From the NCBI RefSeq assembly GCF_004331455.1, contig NZ_SJJR01000001.1, positions 124,001 to 188,000 on the forward strand: a stretch of 64,000 nucleotides of DNA. Reading direction: 5' to 3'. A program made the position numbers and the translations under genes. This DNA is from Micromonospora zingiberis (GTDB lineage: Bacteria; Actinomycetota; Actinomycetes; Mycobacteriales; Micromonosporaceae). Below are positions 24,538 to 32,723 of this stretch, piece by piece (positions within the stretch are counted from its first letter, which is position 1; every line of letters starts with the position of its first letter). Below the pieces are notes generated by a model. The model searched no databases and was not told where the DNA came from. It saw nothing but the letters and a program-made list of their open reading frames with translations.

Positions 24538-25716
24538 ATGGCGGATGCGCTCACGGGGGTTTCCCGCGCCCTGCGCGAGGCGCCGCCCGACCGTGTGGTC
24601 GAGGCCGCCGACCGGGCCATCCGGTCCGTGCTGGGTGCGTCGGGCACCGCTGTCTTCGTCGCCGACTACCGGATCAACGGTCTGTGGCCGGTGGTCGACT
24701 CGCGACAGCCGGAGGTCGCGGATCAGGCCGGGCAGAGCATGGTCCAGCGCTGCTTCAGCAGTCAGCAGCCCGTGCGCGACGGCGACGCGGGCGGCCGGTG
24801 TCGGCTCTACCTGCCGCTGACGGTCTGGGGTGAACGCCTGGGCGTGCTGATGGTCGAGTTGCCCCAGGAGCCGTCGGAGGAGGTCGCCGCTCGGGCGGTG
24901 GACGTCGCCGGTGAGGTGGCCATGGCGCTGCGCGCCGCCGACCAGGAGACCGACCGGTACCGGCGGGCCCGCCGCCGGGAACGGCTGAGCATGGCGGCCG
25001 AGTTGCAGTGGGAACTGCTGCCGGGGCGCAGCCTCAGCCATGACGCGTTCCACCTGGCCGGCCAGCTCGAACCGGCGTACACGGTGGGCGGTGACCACTT
25101 CGACTGGTCGCTGGACGACGACCGGCTCACCGTCACCGTGCTCAACGGCGACAGCATCGGGCTGGCCGCGGCGCTGCTGACCGCGGTGACGGTGAACGCG
25201 ATGCGCAACGCCCGCCGCTCCGGCGGCGGACTCGTGGAACAGGCCGAACTCGCCTCCGACACGGTCTACTACCAGCATCGCGGTCATCGGCACGTGGCCA
25301 CGGTGCTGCTCGAACTGGACTGTGTCACCGGTCGGGTGCGGGCGGTGGACGCGGGCTCTCCACATCTGATGCGGCTACGTGGTGGTTCGGTGACCCGGGT
25401 GGCGCTGGACCAGCAACTGCCGCTGGGCATGTTCGCCGAGACCCGCTACGACCTGCAGGAATTCGACCTGGATCCGGGGGACCGGCTGTTCGTCGTCTCC
25501 GACGGGGTGTGGGGCGCCGACCCGAGCGGCCGGGAGACGTACGGCCAGCGGGCGATGGCCCGGTCGATGCGGGCCACACGGTTGCAGCCGCCGACCGAGG
25601 CGGTTGGTACGGTGATGCGCGAGTTGCAGGCCTTCCACGCCGACGCCGACCTGCGTGACGACGCGGTCGTGGTGTGCCTGGACTGGCACGGTTCCGGCGA
25701 CCGGGAGGGCGGTTGA
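24538..25716 (+). CDS. GAF-like sensor with SpoIIE-type (PP2C) phosphatase domain
   Basis: A 392 aa cytoplasmic protein. Residues ~10-135 look like a GAF sensor (VLGASGTAVFVADYRINGLWPV...LYLPLTVWGERLGVLMVEL). A short coiled linker (RRARRRERLSMAAELQ) leads to the SpoIIE domain (~165-385) with metal-site blocks GGDHFDW, DAGSPHLMRL, VVSDGVWG and DDAVVVCLDW. Such proteins dephosphorylate anti-anti-sigma factors in response to signals. The start is ATG 24538, 6 nt after GGAGG; the ATG at 24532 is too close. It overlaps the MarR gene. Confidence 0.88.
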   Translation: MADALTGVSRALREAPPDRVVEAADRAIRSVLGASGTAVFVADYRINGLWPVVDSRQPEVADQAGQSMVQRCFSSQQPVRDGDAGGRCRLYLPLTVWGERLGVLMVELPQEPSEEVAARAVDVAGEVAMALRAADQETDRYRRARRRERLSMAAELQWELLPGRSLSHDAFHLAGQLEPAYTVGGDHFDWSLDDDRLTVTVLNGDSIGLAAALLTAVTVNAMRNARRSGGGLVEQAELASDTVYYQHRGHRHVATVLLELDCVTGRVRAVDAGSPHLMRLRGGSVTRVALDQQLPLGMFAETRYDLQEFDLDPGDRLFVVSDGVWGADPSGRETYGQRAMARSMRATRLQPPTEAVGTVMRELQAFHADADLRDDAVVVCLDWHGSGDREGG

Positions 25717-26222
25717 CGGACGCGGCCGAAGCCACAGGGCAGGACCAGCGGGACATTCGCAGGGGACATCGGGTGGAACGACCGGATCTCGCCGCGGCGG
25801 TCGACGGGGCCGCCGAGGCACTGGTGGCCGTCCTCGACTCGGCCGTGTCCCCGCATCGACTCTCCGTCTCGCCGACCCAGTTGCGGGTGCTGTCGTTGCT
25901 GTGCAGCCGACCGGCGACCAATGTCAACGGTCTGGCCGAGTTGTTGGACGTGGTGCCCTCCTCGGCGAGTCGGCTCTGTGACCGGCTGGAGGCGATCGGC
26001 CTGCTGCGCCGGGTGGCCGACCCCCGGGATCGTCGGGAGGTTCGGCTGGTCCCGACCACGGCGGCGCAGGCGCTGCTGGGGGAGGTGCGCTCGCGTCGGC
26101 ACGAGGCGGTGCGGGCCGTGCTCGACCGGATGCCGGCCCGGATGCAGCAGGAACTGCTGCGTGCCCTGGTGGCGTTCGGGCAGGCGGCGGAGGCGGCGGA
26201 CACCTCCGCGCGTACCGCCTGA
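25713..26222 (+). CDS. MarR-family transcriptional regulator
   Basis: A winged-helix regulator: SPTQLRVLSLL, NGLAELLDVVPSSASRLCDRLEAIGLL as recognition region, and VADPRDRREVRLV as the wing. The start is uncertain. TTG 25713 overlaps the phosphatase stop (TTGA) and gives 169 aa; GTG 25773 gives 149 aa and has an AGGGGA site. Overlap with the phosphatase gene suggests that one unit senses and responds to a signal. It may bind the palindrome at 24504-24519 or the near-palindrome GTGGTGACCAC at 26260-26270. Confidence 0.83.
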   Translation: MTDAAEATGQDQRDIRRGHRVERPDLAAAVDGAAEALVAVLDSAVSPHRLSVSPTQLRVLSLLCSRPATNVNGLAELLDVVPSSASRLCDRLEAIGLLRRVADPRDRREVRLVPTTAAQALLGEVRSRRHEAVRAVLDRMPARMQQELLRALVAFGQAAEAADTSARTA

Positions 26223-26502
26223 CCGCCGTCATGACTATTCATCCTAGGACGCTGTACACGTGGTGACCACCGTCACAACAACAGCCACGCACCGGGCGCG
26301 GTGCCGCTGGGCCAGGGGAGCGTCATGGCAGCCCGATATAGTGGCAGCGCATCCAGCCGGTCCGCGATCATCGACGGCGCGGACGGCAGGGCCAGGGGAG
26401 ATTCCGGATCGGGATCGCCGGCGTGAGCCGGCAGGGACAACACGCACGACCGCAGGCGGACCGAGGGCCCGCGGTGGTCGAGCGTGTCGCGGAGGAGGTT
26501 CG
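26223..26502 (+). promoter_or_regulatory. 280-nt gap with candidate promoter for the pgsA-like cluster
   Basis: No coding frame is convincing here. A near-palindrome GTGGTGACCAC lies at 26260-26270, and a -10-like TATAGT at about 26335-26340 precedes the long leader. The GGAGG site for the next gene is at the end. Confidence 0.4.
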
Positions 26503-27129
26503 GTGTCGCGTCGGCCCGCTGGAGCGGAGCAACCCCAGGCCGCCGACGCCGGCGAAGAGCAGCGGGTGCTGACCCTGCCGAACCTGATCAGTTTCGCGCG
26601 GTTGGCCGGTGTCCCGCTCTTCCTCTACCTGTTCCTTGTCGCCCGCGCGGACGTGGCGGCCATCGTGGTGCTGGCCATCGGTGGCACCAGCGACTGGGTC
26701 GACGGTTGGATCGCCCGGCGGCTGCGCCAGGTCAGCCGCCTCGGTGAGCTGCTCGATCCGCTCGCCGACCGGCTGTACATCCTCGCCATCCTGGTCGCCT
26801 TCACCGCCCGGGAAGTGGTGCCCTGGCAGTTCACGGCCGCCCTGCTGGCGCGGGAGCTGTTGCTGCTCGGTTCGCTGGTGGTGCTCCGCCGGTACGGATA
26901 CGGCCCGCCGCCGGTGCACTACGTCGGCAAGACCGCCACGTTCCTCCTGCTCGCGGCCTTCCCGACGCTGCTGCTGGCGGCCACCGTGTCGGGCGCCGCC
27001 GCGGTCGCCGGCCCGGTGGGCTGGGCCCTGGCGTGGTGGGGGCTGGTGCTCTACTGGGTGGCCGGGCTGTTCTACGTGGTCCAGGCGCGTCAGTTGGTGC
27101 GGGCGGTACGCGGTCGAGGAGGGGCATGA
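26503..27129 (+). CDS. CDP-alcohol phosphatidyltransferase, PgsA type
   Basis: A 208 aa membrane enzyme. The catalytic motif D-G-x2-A-R-x8-G-x3-D-x3-D is complete (DGWIARRLRQVSRLGELLDPLAD). LTLPNLISFARL opens the first helix, and about five or six hydrophobic helices follow. It transfers a phosphatidyl group from CDP-diacylglycerol to an alcohol; its place in the cluster corresponds to mycobacterial pgsA2 (Rv1822), whose acceptor is uncertain. The GTG start at 26503 has GGAGG 5 nt upstream. It overlaps the next gene (ATGA). Confidence 0.88.
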   Translation: MSRRPAGAEQPQAADAGEEQRVLTLPNLISFARLAGVPLFLYLFLVARADVAAIVVLAIGGTSDWVDGWIARRLRQVSRLGELLDPLADRLYILAILVAFTAREVVPWQFTAALLARELLLLGSLVVLRRYGYGPPPVHYVGKTATFLLLAAFPTLLLAATVSGAAAVAGPVGWALAWWGLVLYWVAGLFYVVQARQLVRAVRGRGGA

Positions 27130-28055
27130 GCGAGCGCGTGGGTGACGACGGCGAGGGCCGGCGCGGCGTACGGGCGTTCACCCCTGACTTCCTCACCGAG
27201 CTGTTCCGCAATCCGCTGGACCCCGGGTACGCCGATGCGGCGGCGCAGCGGGCGAAGAGTGGGCGGCCGGCGCGGCCGGGCTGGTCGGTGGGGCCGGTCA
27301 GCCTGGTGCTCGTCGTGCTGCTCGGTTTCCTGTGCGCGGTGGCGTACCGGCAGACGACGGCTGAGGAGCCGGGTCGCGCGCAGGCCCGTTCCGGGTTGGT
27401 GGCGCAGATCAAGCAGCGGCAGACCGACACGGACGCGTTGTCGGTGCGGGCGGACGAGTTGCGCGAGGAGGTGAACCGGCAGCGGGAGGCGGCGCTGGGC
27501 GGTTCGCAGGCGGCGCGGCTGCGTGACCTGGAGGCGAGCACCGGTCTTGGGCGGGTGCGTGGCGATGGTGTGGTGGTGCGGCTGGCGGACGGGCCGGGCG
27601 GGCAGGATTCGCTCAGTGGGGCCAACGTCGGGCCGTCGCAGGTGCTCTACAGCGACCTGCAGGGGGTGGCCAACGATCTGTGGGGTGCGGGGGCGGAGGC
27701 GATCGCGATCAACGGGCAGCGGTTGACGGCGACCTCGACGATTCGTAACGCGGGTCAGGCGATTCTGGTGGATTTCCGGCCGGTGACCGGGCCGTACGAG
27801 GTGTCGGCGATCGGTCCGGATTCGATGCGCAAGCGGTACGAGTCCAGCCGTAGCGCGTTGACGATGCGCAAGGTGGCGCAGGACACCGGGTTGTCGTTCG
27901 GTGTGCGGGACGTCGATGACCTCACCCTGCCGGCGGCTCCGGAGCCGCGGCTACGCTACGCGGAGCCTGCGGTGAGTCCGAGCGCGTCGCCGTCGGGTGA
28001 TGACGAGTCGTCCGGCTCGGGTACGTCCCCCAGTCCCTCCGGAGGTGGTCGATGA
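27126..28055 (+). CDS. DUF881 family membrane protein (first copy)
   Basis: A 309 aa protein corresponding to Rv1823. The cytoplasmic N-terminus (FTPDFLTELFRNPLDPGY) leads to one membrane helix (VSLVLVVLLGFLCAVAY, about 58-75). A coiled-coil stretch and the DUF881 domain follow (VRGDGVVVRLADG, LQGVANDLWGAGAEAIAINGQRL). The tail after residue ~275 is Ser/Pro-rich. DUF881 domains are structurally like the SpoIIIAF/coiled periplasmic proteins and their role is not settled. It overlaps both neighbours by 4 nt. Confidence 0.88.
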   Translation: MSERVGDDGEGRRGVRAFTPDFLTELFRNPLDPGYADAAAQRAKSGRPARPGWSVGPVSLVLVVLLGFLCAVAYRQTTAEEPGRAQARSGLVAQIKQRQTDTDALSVRADELREEVNRQREAALGGSQAARLRDLEASTGLGRVRGDGVVVRLADGPGGQDSLSGANVGPSQVLYSDLQGVANDLWGAGAEAIAINGQRLTATSTIRNAGQAILVDFRPVTGPYEVSAIGPDSMRKRYESSRSALTMRKVAQDTGLSFGVRDVDDLTLPAAPEPRLRYAEPAVSPSASPSGDDESSGSGTSPSPSGGGR

Positions 28056-28384
28056 TCGCGGTGCTGGCTCTGCTGGCCGGTGTGGTTCTCGGTCTGTGGT
28101 TGGATCCCACGGTGCCGGCGGCGTTGCAGCCGTACCTGCCGATCGCGGTGGTGGCCGCGTTGGACGCGGTGTTCGGTGGCGTTCGGGCGAAGTTGGACCG
28201 GATCTTCGATGACAAGCAGTTCGTGGTGTCGTTCATCTCGAACGTGCTGGTGGCCGCGTTGATCGTCTATCTGGGTGACCAGTTGGGTGTGGGTGGGCAG
28301 TTGTCCACGGGTGTGGTGGTCGTGTTGGGTGTGCGGATTTTCGGTAACGTGGCGGCGATCCGCCGGCACCTGTTCCGGGCGTAG
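28052..28384 (+). CDS. sbp: Small basic protein, DUF1290 (Sbp) family
   Basis: A 110 aa membrane protein with three hydrophobic segments: LALLAGVVLGLWL, LPIAVVAALDAVFGG and FISNVLVAALIVYLG. The AALDAVFGG-x-RAKL motif is typical of DUF1290 and the B. subtilis Sbp family, encoded between DUF881 genes in many Gram-positives near division or lipid genes. It starts in an ATGA overlap with the preceding gene. Confidence 0.9.
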   Translation: MIAVLALLAGVVLGLWLDPTVPAALQPYLPIAVVAALDAVFGGVRAKLDRIFDDKQFVVSFISNVLVAALIVYLGDQLGVGGQLSTGVVVVLGVRIFGNVAAIRRHLFRA

Positions 28385-28393
28385 GTTTGTGGC

Positions 28394-29344
28394 GTGAGTG
28401 ACGAGCACACCGAGACTGGTACGGGGTGGCCGCAGCCGGCGGGGCCGGCCCGGCCGGAGGGTCCGGCGGGTGAGCCGGATCCGCGGCCGCAGGCGCCGGA
28501 TCCGGATGAGTTGAGTCCGTTGTCGCCGCAGGGGCAGCCGGCCGAGGGTGATCCGGCGCCGGTCGAGGAGGCGGACGAGCCGTCGGCGGCGTCGGCTGGT
28601 ACGGCGTCGGCCACCGCGACGGCGGTGGCGGTTGCGGCGGCGGGTTGGCGGCGGTTCGGTTCGGCGACGGTGATGATCGGCGTGCTGCTGGTGCTGCTGG
28701 GTTTCACGCTCGCGGTGCAGCTGAAGACCACGTCGACGGATTCGTCGTTGGCGGCGGCTCGGCAGGAGGACCTGGTCCGGATCCTGTACGACCTGGAGGC
28801 GCGGGACATCCGGCTGCGGCAGGACATCACGGCGTTGGAGGACAGTCAGCGGCAGTTGCGTTCGGGTGAGCAGGGGCGCCAGGCGGCGTTGGAGGAGGCG
28901 ACCCGGCGGGCGGACGAGTTGGGGATCCTGGCGGGTACGTTGCCGGCGCGGGGTCCGGGTCTGGCGGTGCGGTTCCAGGCGGGTACGAAGCCGATTTCGG
29001 CGATCCGGGTGTTGGACGCGGTGCAGGAGTTGCGGGGTGCCGGCGCGGAGGCGATGCAGATTTCCGGTGGTGACCGGGCGTCGGTGCGGATCGTCGCGTC
29101 GACGTACTTCCTGGATGGGGAGAGCGGTTCGTTGATCGTGGACGGGCGCCGGTTGACGGGGCCGTTCACGATCACGGTGATCGGGGATCCGGCGACGATG
29201 CGCACGGGGCTGAACATTCCTGGTGGGGTGGTGGCGTCGGTGGCGCAGGACGGCGGTAACGTGATCGTTGAGGATCGTGAGGTTGCCGAGGTTTCGGCGC
29301 TGCACGTGCCGAGGACGCTGGAACACGCCCGGCCGGTCGGTTAG
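28394..29344 (+). CDS. DUF881 family membrane protein (second copy)
   Basis: A 316 aa protein corresponding to Rv1825. A long acidic Pro-rich cytoplasmic N-terminus (about 80 residues) precedes one membrane helix (VMIGVLLVLLGFTLAVQL). Then come a heptad-like coiled coil (about 115-170) and the DUF881 fold (LPARGPGLAVRF, VQELRGAGAEAMQISGGDR). In Corynebacterium-type actinomycetes, proteins at this locus localise to the septum; that link is by position only. The GTG start is 9 nt after the sbp stop. Confidence 0.87.
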   Translation: MSDEHTETGTGWPQPAGPARPEGPAGEPDPRPQAPDPDELSPLSPQGQPAEGDPAPVEEADEPSAASAGTASATATAVAVAAAGWRRFGSATVMIGVLLVLLGFTLAVQLKTTSTDSSLAAARQEDLVRILYDLEARDIRLRQDITALEDSQRQLRSGEQGRQAALEEATRRADELGILAGTLPARGPGLAVRFQAGTKPISAIRVLDAVQELRGAGAEAMQISGGDRASVRIVASTYFLDGESGSLIVDGRRLTGPFTITVIGDPATMRTGLNIPGGVVASVAQDGGNVIVEDREVAEVSALHVPRTLEHARPVG

Positions 29345-29400
29345 GTCGGTGGGGGCCGGCACCGGTCGGGCCGGTGTCGCGATGGATGAGGACGCTGCTG

Positions 29401-29781
29401 GTGATTCCTGAGGATCTGCGTTACACCGCTGAGCACGAGTGGGTGTCGGTCGCTGACGGCGGGGCTGTGCGGGTCGGCATCACCCATTTCGCGCAGGATG
29501 CTCTTGGCGACATCGTGTACGTGCAGTTGCCGGAGTCCGGTGCGGCGGTCGCGGCCGGTGAGTCGTTGGGTGAGATCGAGTCGACCAAGAGCGTGTCGGA
29601 GTTGTACGCGCCGGTGGCCGGTACGGTGTCGGCGCGCAACGAGTTGTTGGCCGACACCCCGGAGGTGATCAACACGGATCCGTACGGGTCGGGTTGGTTG
29701 GTGGAGATCACTCCGGCGGATCCGGCGGCGGTTGACGGGCTGCTCAGTGCGGATGCGTATCGCGAGTTGACCGAGAGCTGA
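29401..29781 (+). CDS. gcvH: Glycine cleavage system H protein
   Basis: A 126 aa lipoyl-carrier protein that shuttles the methylamine group between GcvP, GcvT and the lipoamide dehydrogenase. LRYTAEHEWV and IGITHFAQDALGDIVYV-type blocks are present. The lipoylated lysine is in IESTKSVSE and the end has NTDPYGSGWLVEI. Start set at GTG 29401 (VIPEDLRYT) with GAGGA upstream; upstream starts at 29374 and 29386 add non-conserved residues. gcvP lies 4 kb downstream on the same strand. Confidence 0.92.
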   Translation: MIPEDLRYTAEHEWVSVADGGAVRVGITHFAQDALGDIVYVQLPESGAAVAAGESLGEIESTKSVSELYAPVAGTVSARNELLADTPEVINTDPYGSGWLVEITPADPAAVDGLLSADAYRELTES

Positions 29782-29825
29782 GCGTTTGCTGTGCCGGCGG
29801 GTCGGTTTCTGTGCCGCGCGTCCGG

Positions 29826-29854
29826 TTGCCCTGTTTTTCGGCGCTGGCTAGGCT
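29826..29854 (+). promoter_or_regulatory. Promoter for garA-ftsR
   Basis: TTGCCC (29826-29831) and TAGGCT (29849-29854) are 17 bp apart, a good housekeeping promoter layout. It leaves a leader of about 140 nt before garA. Confidence 0.55.
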
Positions 29855-29998
29855 CGCCCAGTCGACCGAGAACCCATTTGTTGAGCGTCGCGGACAGCCT
29901 TTCGGGGCACGGAGAGCCAGCCGCCGGGTGGATGTACGCCCGGCGGCCAGACCCGCCGTCTCCCGACGCCGACCGAAACAGATCCGTGAGGTGGTCCC

Positions 29999-30451
29999 AT
30001 GACTCGCCCAGGCGACGAGTTCCCCCCGCTCGACGTCACGTCGACGCTCAATCTCGGTTCGCTCGAAGAAGCGTTGGAGGGGCCGGACACCGATGTGGTG
30101 CCGAGCCGGATGTCTGGTTCGTTGCCGCCGGGGATGGCGCTGCTGGTGGTCCGTCGGGGCCCGAACGCGGGTGCCCGGTTCCTGCTTGATCACGATGTGA
30201 CGACCAGTGGGCGGCACCCGGACAGTGACATTTTCCTCGACGATGTGACGGTGTCGCGTCGGCACGCGGAGTTCCACCGTGATGGTGGGACGTTCACGGT
30301 GCGGGACGTGGGCAGCCTGAACGGCACGTACGTGAACCGGGAGCGGGTCGAGGCGGCGACGCTGACCAACGGTGACGAGGTGCAGATCGGCAAGTTCCGG
30401 GTGGTGTTCATCGCCGGTCCGCGCCCTGAGGGCGAGGCCGGCCGGGGGTGA
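29999..30451 (+). CDS. garA: FHA-domain protein GarA
   Basis: A 150 aa protein with a C-terminal FHA domain (about 48-140): GRHPDSDIFLDDVTVSRRHAEF and VGSLNGTYVN hold the phosphothreonine-binding Arg, Ser, His and Asn. In mycobacteria GarA (Rv1827) binds and inhibits 2-oxoglutarate dehydrogenase and regulates glutamate dehydrogenase, switched by PknB/PknG phosphorylation of an N-terminal ETTS motif. Here the equivalent N-terminal stretch reads DVTSTLNLGSL, which keeps a T-S pair but not the exact ETTS. Its stop overlaps ftsR (GTGA). Confidence 0.9.
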   Translation: MTRPGDEFPPLDVTSTLNLGSLEEALEGPDTDVVPSRMSGSLPPGMALLVVRRGPNAGARFLLDHDVTTSGRHPDSDIFLDDVTVSRRHAEFHRDGGTFTVRDVGSLNGTYVNRERVEAATLTNGDEVQIGKFRVVFIAGPRPEGEAGRG

Positions 30452-31203
30452 ACGAGCCTGCGGCCTCGACGCCGTCCGGGGCGGGTCGCCCTCAGCCGTT
30501 GATGAGTATCGGCGAGGTGTTGGCTCAGCTGCGGGTGGATTTTCCCGACGTGACCATTTCGAAGTTGCGGTTCCTTGAGGCTGAGGGCCTGGTGGAGCCG
30601 CAGCGGACGGCGGCGGGTTACCGGAAGTACGGCTGGGACGATGTGGCGCGGTTGCGGTTCGTGCTGACCGCGCAGCGGGATCAGTATCTGCCGTTGCGGG
30701 TGATTCGTGAGCAGTTGGCGGATTGGGACGCTTCGGGGGAGGCACCGGAGCGGTCCCGGCCGGCGTTGGTGGCGGTGGGGCCCGATGGTGAGGTGCCGGG
30801 GCGGGGTGCCGGCCAGTCGGCTGAGTCGGGTCAGGTGCGGCTCTCCCGGTCGGAGTTGGTGTCGCGCAGCGGGATCGACGAGTCGATGTTGGGGGAGTTG
30901 GAGCGGCTCGGGTTGGTGGTGTCGGATCCGCCGGGTTGGTACGACGGCGATGCGTTGATCATCGCGCGGGCGGTGGCGGGGCTGTCGGCGTACGGGTTCC
31001 AGCCGCGGCATCTGCGGGGTTATCGGACGGCGGCGGACCGGGAGGTCGGTTTGTTCGCGCAGTTGGTGGCGCCGTTGGTGCGGCAGAGTGATCCGGCGGC
31101 GCGGGCGCGGGCGGCGGAGACGGCGCGGGAGTTGGTGGCGCTGTCGCAGCAGTTGCATGCGGCGCTGGTGCGGGTGGGGTTGCGCTCGACGTTGGGGCGG
31201 TGA
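30448..31203 (+). CDS. ftsR: MerR-like regulator FtsR
   Basis: A 251 aa regulator with a MerR DNA-binding domain: MSIGEVLAQLRVDFPDVTISKLRFLEAEGLVEPQRTAAGYRKY. The C-terminal region is long, where classical MerRs have a short dimerisation helix. Position after garA and the sequence match Rv1828, described in Corynebacterium as FtsR, an activator of ftsZ. The central linker (about 100-130) is Gly/Pro-rich. GTG start at 30448 overlaps the garA stop. Confidence 0.88.
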   Translation: MNEPAASTPSGAGRPQPLMSIGEVLAQLRVDFPDVTISKLRFLEAEGLVEPQRTAAGYRKYGWDDVARLRFVLTAQRDQYLPLRVIREQLADWDASGEAPERSRPALVAVGPDGEVPGRGAGQSAESGQVRLSRSELVSRSGIDESMLGELERLGLVVSDPPGWYDGDALIIARAVAGLSAYGFQPRHLRGYRTAADREVGLFAQLVAPLVRQSDPAARARAAETARELVALSQQLHAALVRVGLRSTLGR

Positions 31204-31244
31204 GGCGGCCGTGTGTGGCCGGATCGGCTGGTCGGTGCGTGGCG

Positions 31245-31250
31245 TAGGCT
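31245..31250 (+). promoter_or_regulatory. -10 element TAGGCT upstream of the DUF151 gene
   Basis: Lies about 130 nt before the nuclease gene start in a 175-nt gap with nothing else recognisable. Confidence 0.4.
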
Positions 31251-31378
31251 TGCGGGGGTAACCCCTCTTCTGGCGCGGTTGTTGGTGCGGGAAGCGCATG
31301 GGACGGCCGTGTCGCGGTCCGTGTACCGTGCAGGGAAGGGCGCGGTGCGGCGTAGGTGACAACGACACGGAGGCGGCG

Positions 31379-31843
31379 GTGCGCGAGCTGAGCGTGGTCG
31401 GGGTTCGGGTGGAGCTGCCTAGCAACCAGCCGATCGTCCTGCTCAGGGAGGTCGAGGGGGACCGCTATCTGCCGATCTGGATCGGCGCGGTCGAGGCGAC
31501 GGCGATCGCTTACGAGCAGCAGGGTGTCAAGCCGGCGCGGCCGTTGACTCACGATCTTCTGCGGGATGTGTTGGCGGCGTTGAAGGCGCCGTTGCGGGCG
31601 GTGGAGATCACCGAGCTGAAGGAGAACGTGTTCTTCGCTGATCTGTTGATCGGTGACGGGGTGCGGGTTTCGGCGCGGCCCAGTGATTCGATCGCGTTGG
31701 CGTTGCGGGTTGGTGCGCCGATTCGTTGTGCCGAGGAGGTCCTCAGTGAGGCGGGGATCGTGATCCCCGACGAGCAGGAGGACGAGGTGGAGAAGTTCCG
31801 GGAGTTCCTGGAGCAGGTGCGTCCGGAGGATTTCGCCGGCTGA
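31379..31843 (+). CDS. Bifunctional nuclease family protein (DUF151)
   Basis: A 154 aa protein of the DUF151 / bifunctional nuclease family: LPIWIGAVEATAIAYEQQGV, RPLTHDLLRDVL, VFFADLLIG, RPSDSIALALR. A plant member has DNase and RNase activity; the bacterial role is not well defined. It corresponds to Rv1829. Start GTG 31379 follows GGAGG by 5 nt; the frame open upstream is not conserved. The C-terminus is acidic (DEQEDEVEKFREFLEQV). Confidence 0.9.
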   Translation: MRELSVVGVRVELPSNQPIVLLREVEGDRYLPIWIGAVEATAIAYEQQGVKPARPLTHDLLRDVLAALKAPLRAVEITELKENVFFADLLIGDGVRVSARPSDSIALALRVGAPIRCAEEVLSEAGIVIPDEQEDEVEKFREFLEQVRPEDFAG

Positions 31844-31973
31844 GCTGGTGGCCCGTGGTGCGGGCTGGTTCGTCGTCCCATACCGGTGTGTGACTCTCGG
31901 TGATGGTGATGCTCGTCGCTGTCGATGCGCGGCGTGTCGCGACGGTTTCTCCCGGGTAACCCTGGAGGGTCGC

Positions 31974-31979
31974 TATAGG
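31974..31979 (+). promoter_or_regulatory. -10 element TATAGG for the MerR gene
   Basis: Gives a leader of about 60 nt carrying the GGGGAGG site before ATG 32048. Confidence 0.4.
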
Positions 31980-32047
31980 GTTGCCCGTGTCGAGGGGTGC
32001 GCGTCCCGGATACGACGTGTCATCGCACTGACGGGGAGGTTGTCCGG

Positions 32048-32644
32048 ATGCACGAGCCGCGAGATTCCGATCCGGTTACCGGGCTGGACGAGTCGGGTGG
32101 GATGCCCGGGTCGGCAACTGACGGTGACGGTGCGGTGGGGTACCGGGGTGTGACGGCGTGCCATGCGGTGGGGATCAGCTACCGCCAGTTGGACTACTGG
32201 GCGCGTACGGCGTTGGTGGTGCCGAGTGTGCGGGACGCGTCGGGGTCGGGTACGCAGCGGTTGTACTCGTTCCGGGACCTGGTGGTGTTGAAGGTCGTGA
32301 AGCGGCTGTTGGACGCCGGGGTGTCGTTGCAGAACATCCGTAAGGCGATCGAGGCGTTGCGGTCGCGTGGGGTGGAGGATCTGGCGGGTATCACGCTGAT
32401 CTCTGACGGGACGACGGTGTACGAGTGTCGTTCTCCGGAGGAGGTGGTCGACCTGTTGCAGGGCGGCCAGGGGGTGTTCGGCATCGCGATCGGTGGTGCG
32501 TTCAAGGAGATCCTGGGGTCGTTGTCGCATCTTCCGGCGGAGCCGGCGGTCGGGGCGGCGGATCAGCCGGCGCAGGAGCCTGCGGCGGGGGATCTGGTGG
32601 GCGACGAGTTGGCGGCGCGGCGGGCCCGGCGACGCGCGGGTTGA
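32048..32644 (+). CDS. MerR-family transcriptional regulator (Rv1830-like)
   Basis: A 198 aa regulator. After a ~30-residue acidic N-terminus the MerR domain reads GYRGVTACHAVGISYRQLDYWARTALVVPS, then LYSFRDLVVLKVVKRLLDAGVSLQNIRKAIEALRSRG. Placement after the DUF151 gene matches Rv1830, part of the conserved GarA/FtsR neighbourhood. The C-terminal region ends in a basic tail (AARRARRRAG). The start at ATG 32048 is set by its Shine-Dalgarno site. Confidence 0.88.
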   Translation: MHEPRDSDPVTGLDESGGMPGSATDGDGAVGYRGVTACHAVGISYRQLDYWARTALVVPSVRDASGSGTQRLYSFRDLVVLKVVKRLLDAGVSLQNIRKAIEALRSRGVEDLAGITLISDGTTVYECRSPEEVVDLLQGGQGVFGIAIGGAFKEILGSLSHLPAEPAVGAADQPAQEPAAGDLVGDELAARRARRRAG

Positions 32645-32723
32645 GTTTCCTGCCGCCGCTGCGGTGGCCCGAGCACCTCGCGTGGCTGGTCGCTGGCGGT
32701 GCGGTTGGGGCAGCATTGGTCGG

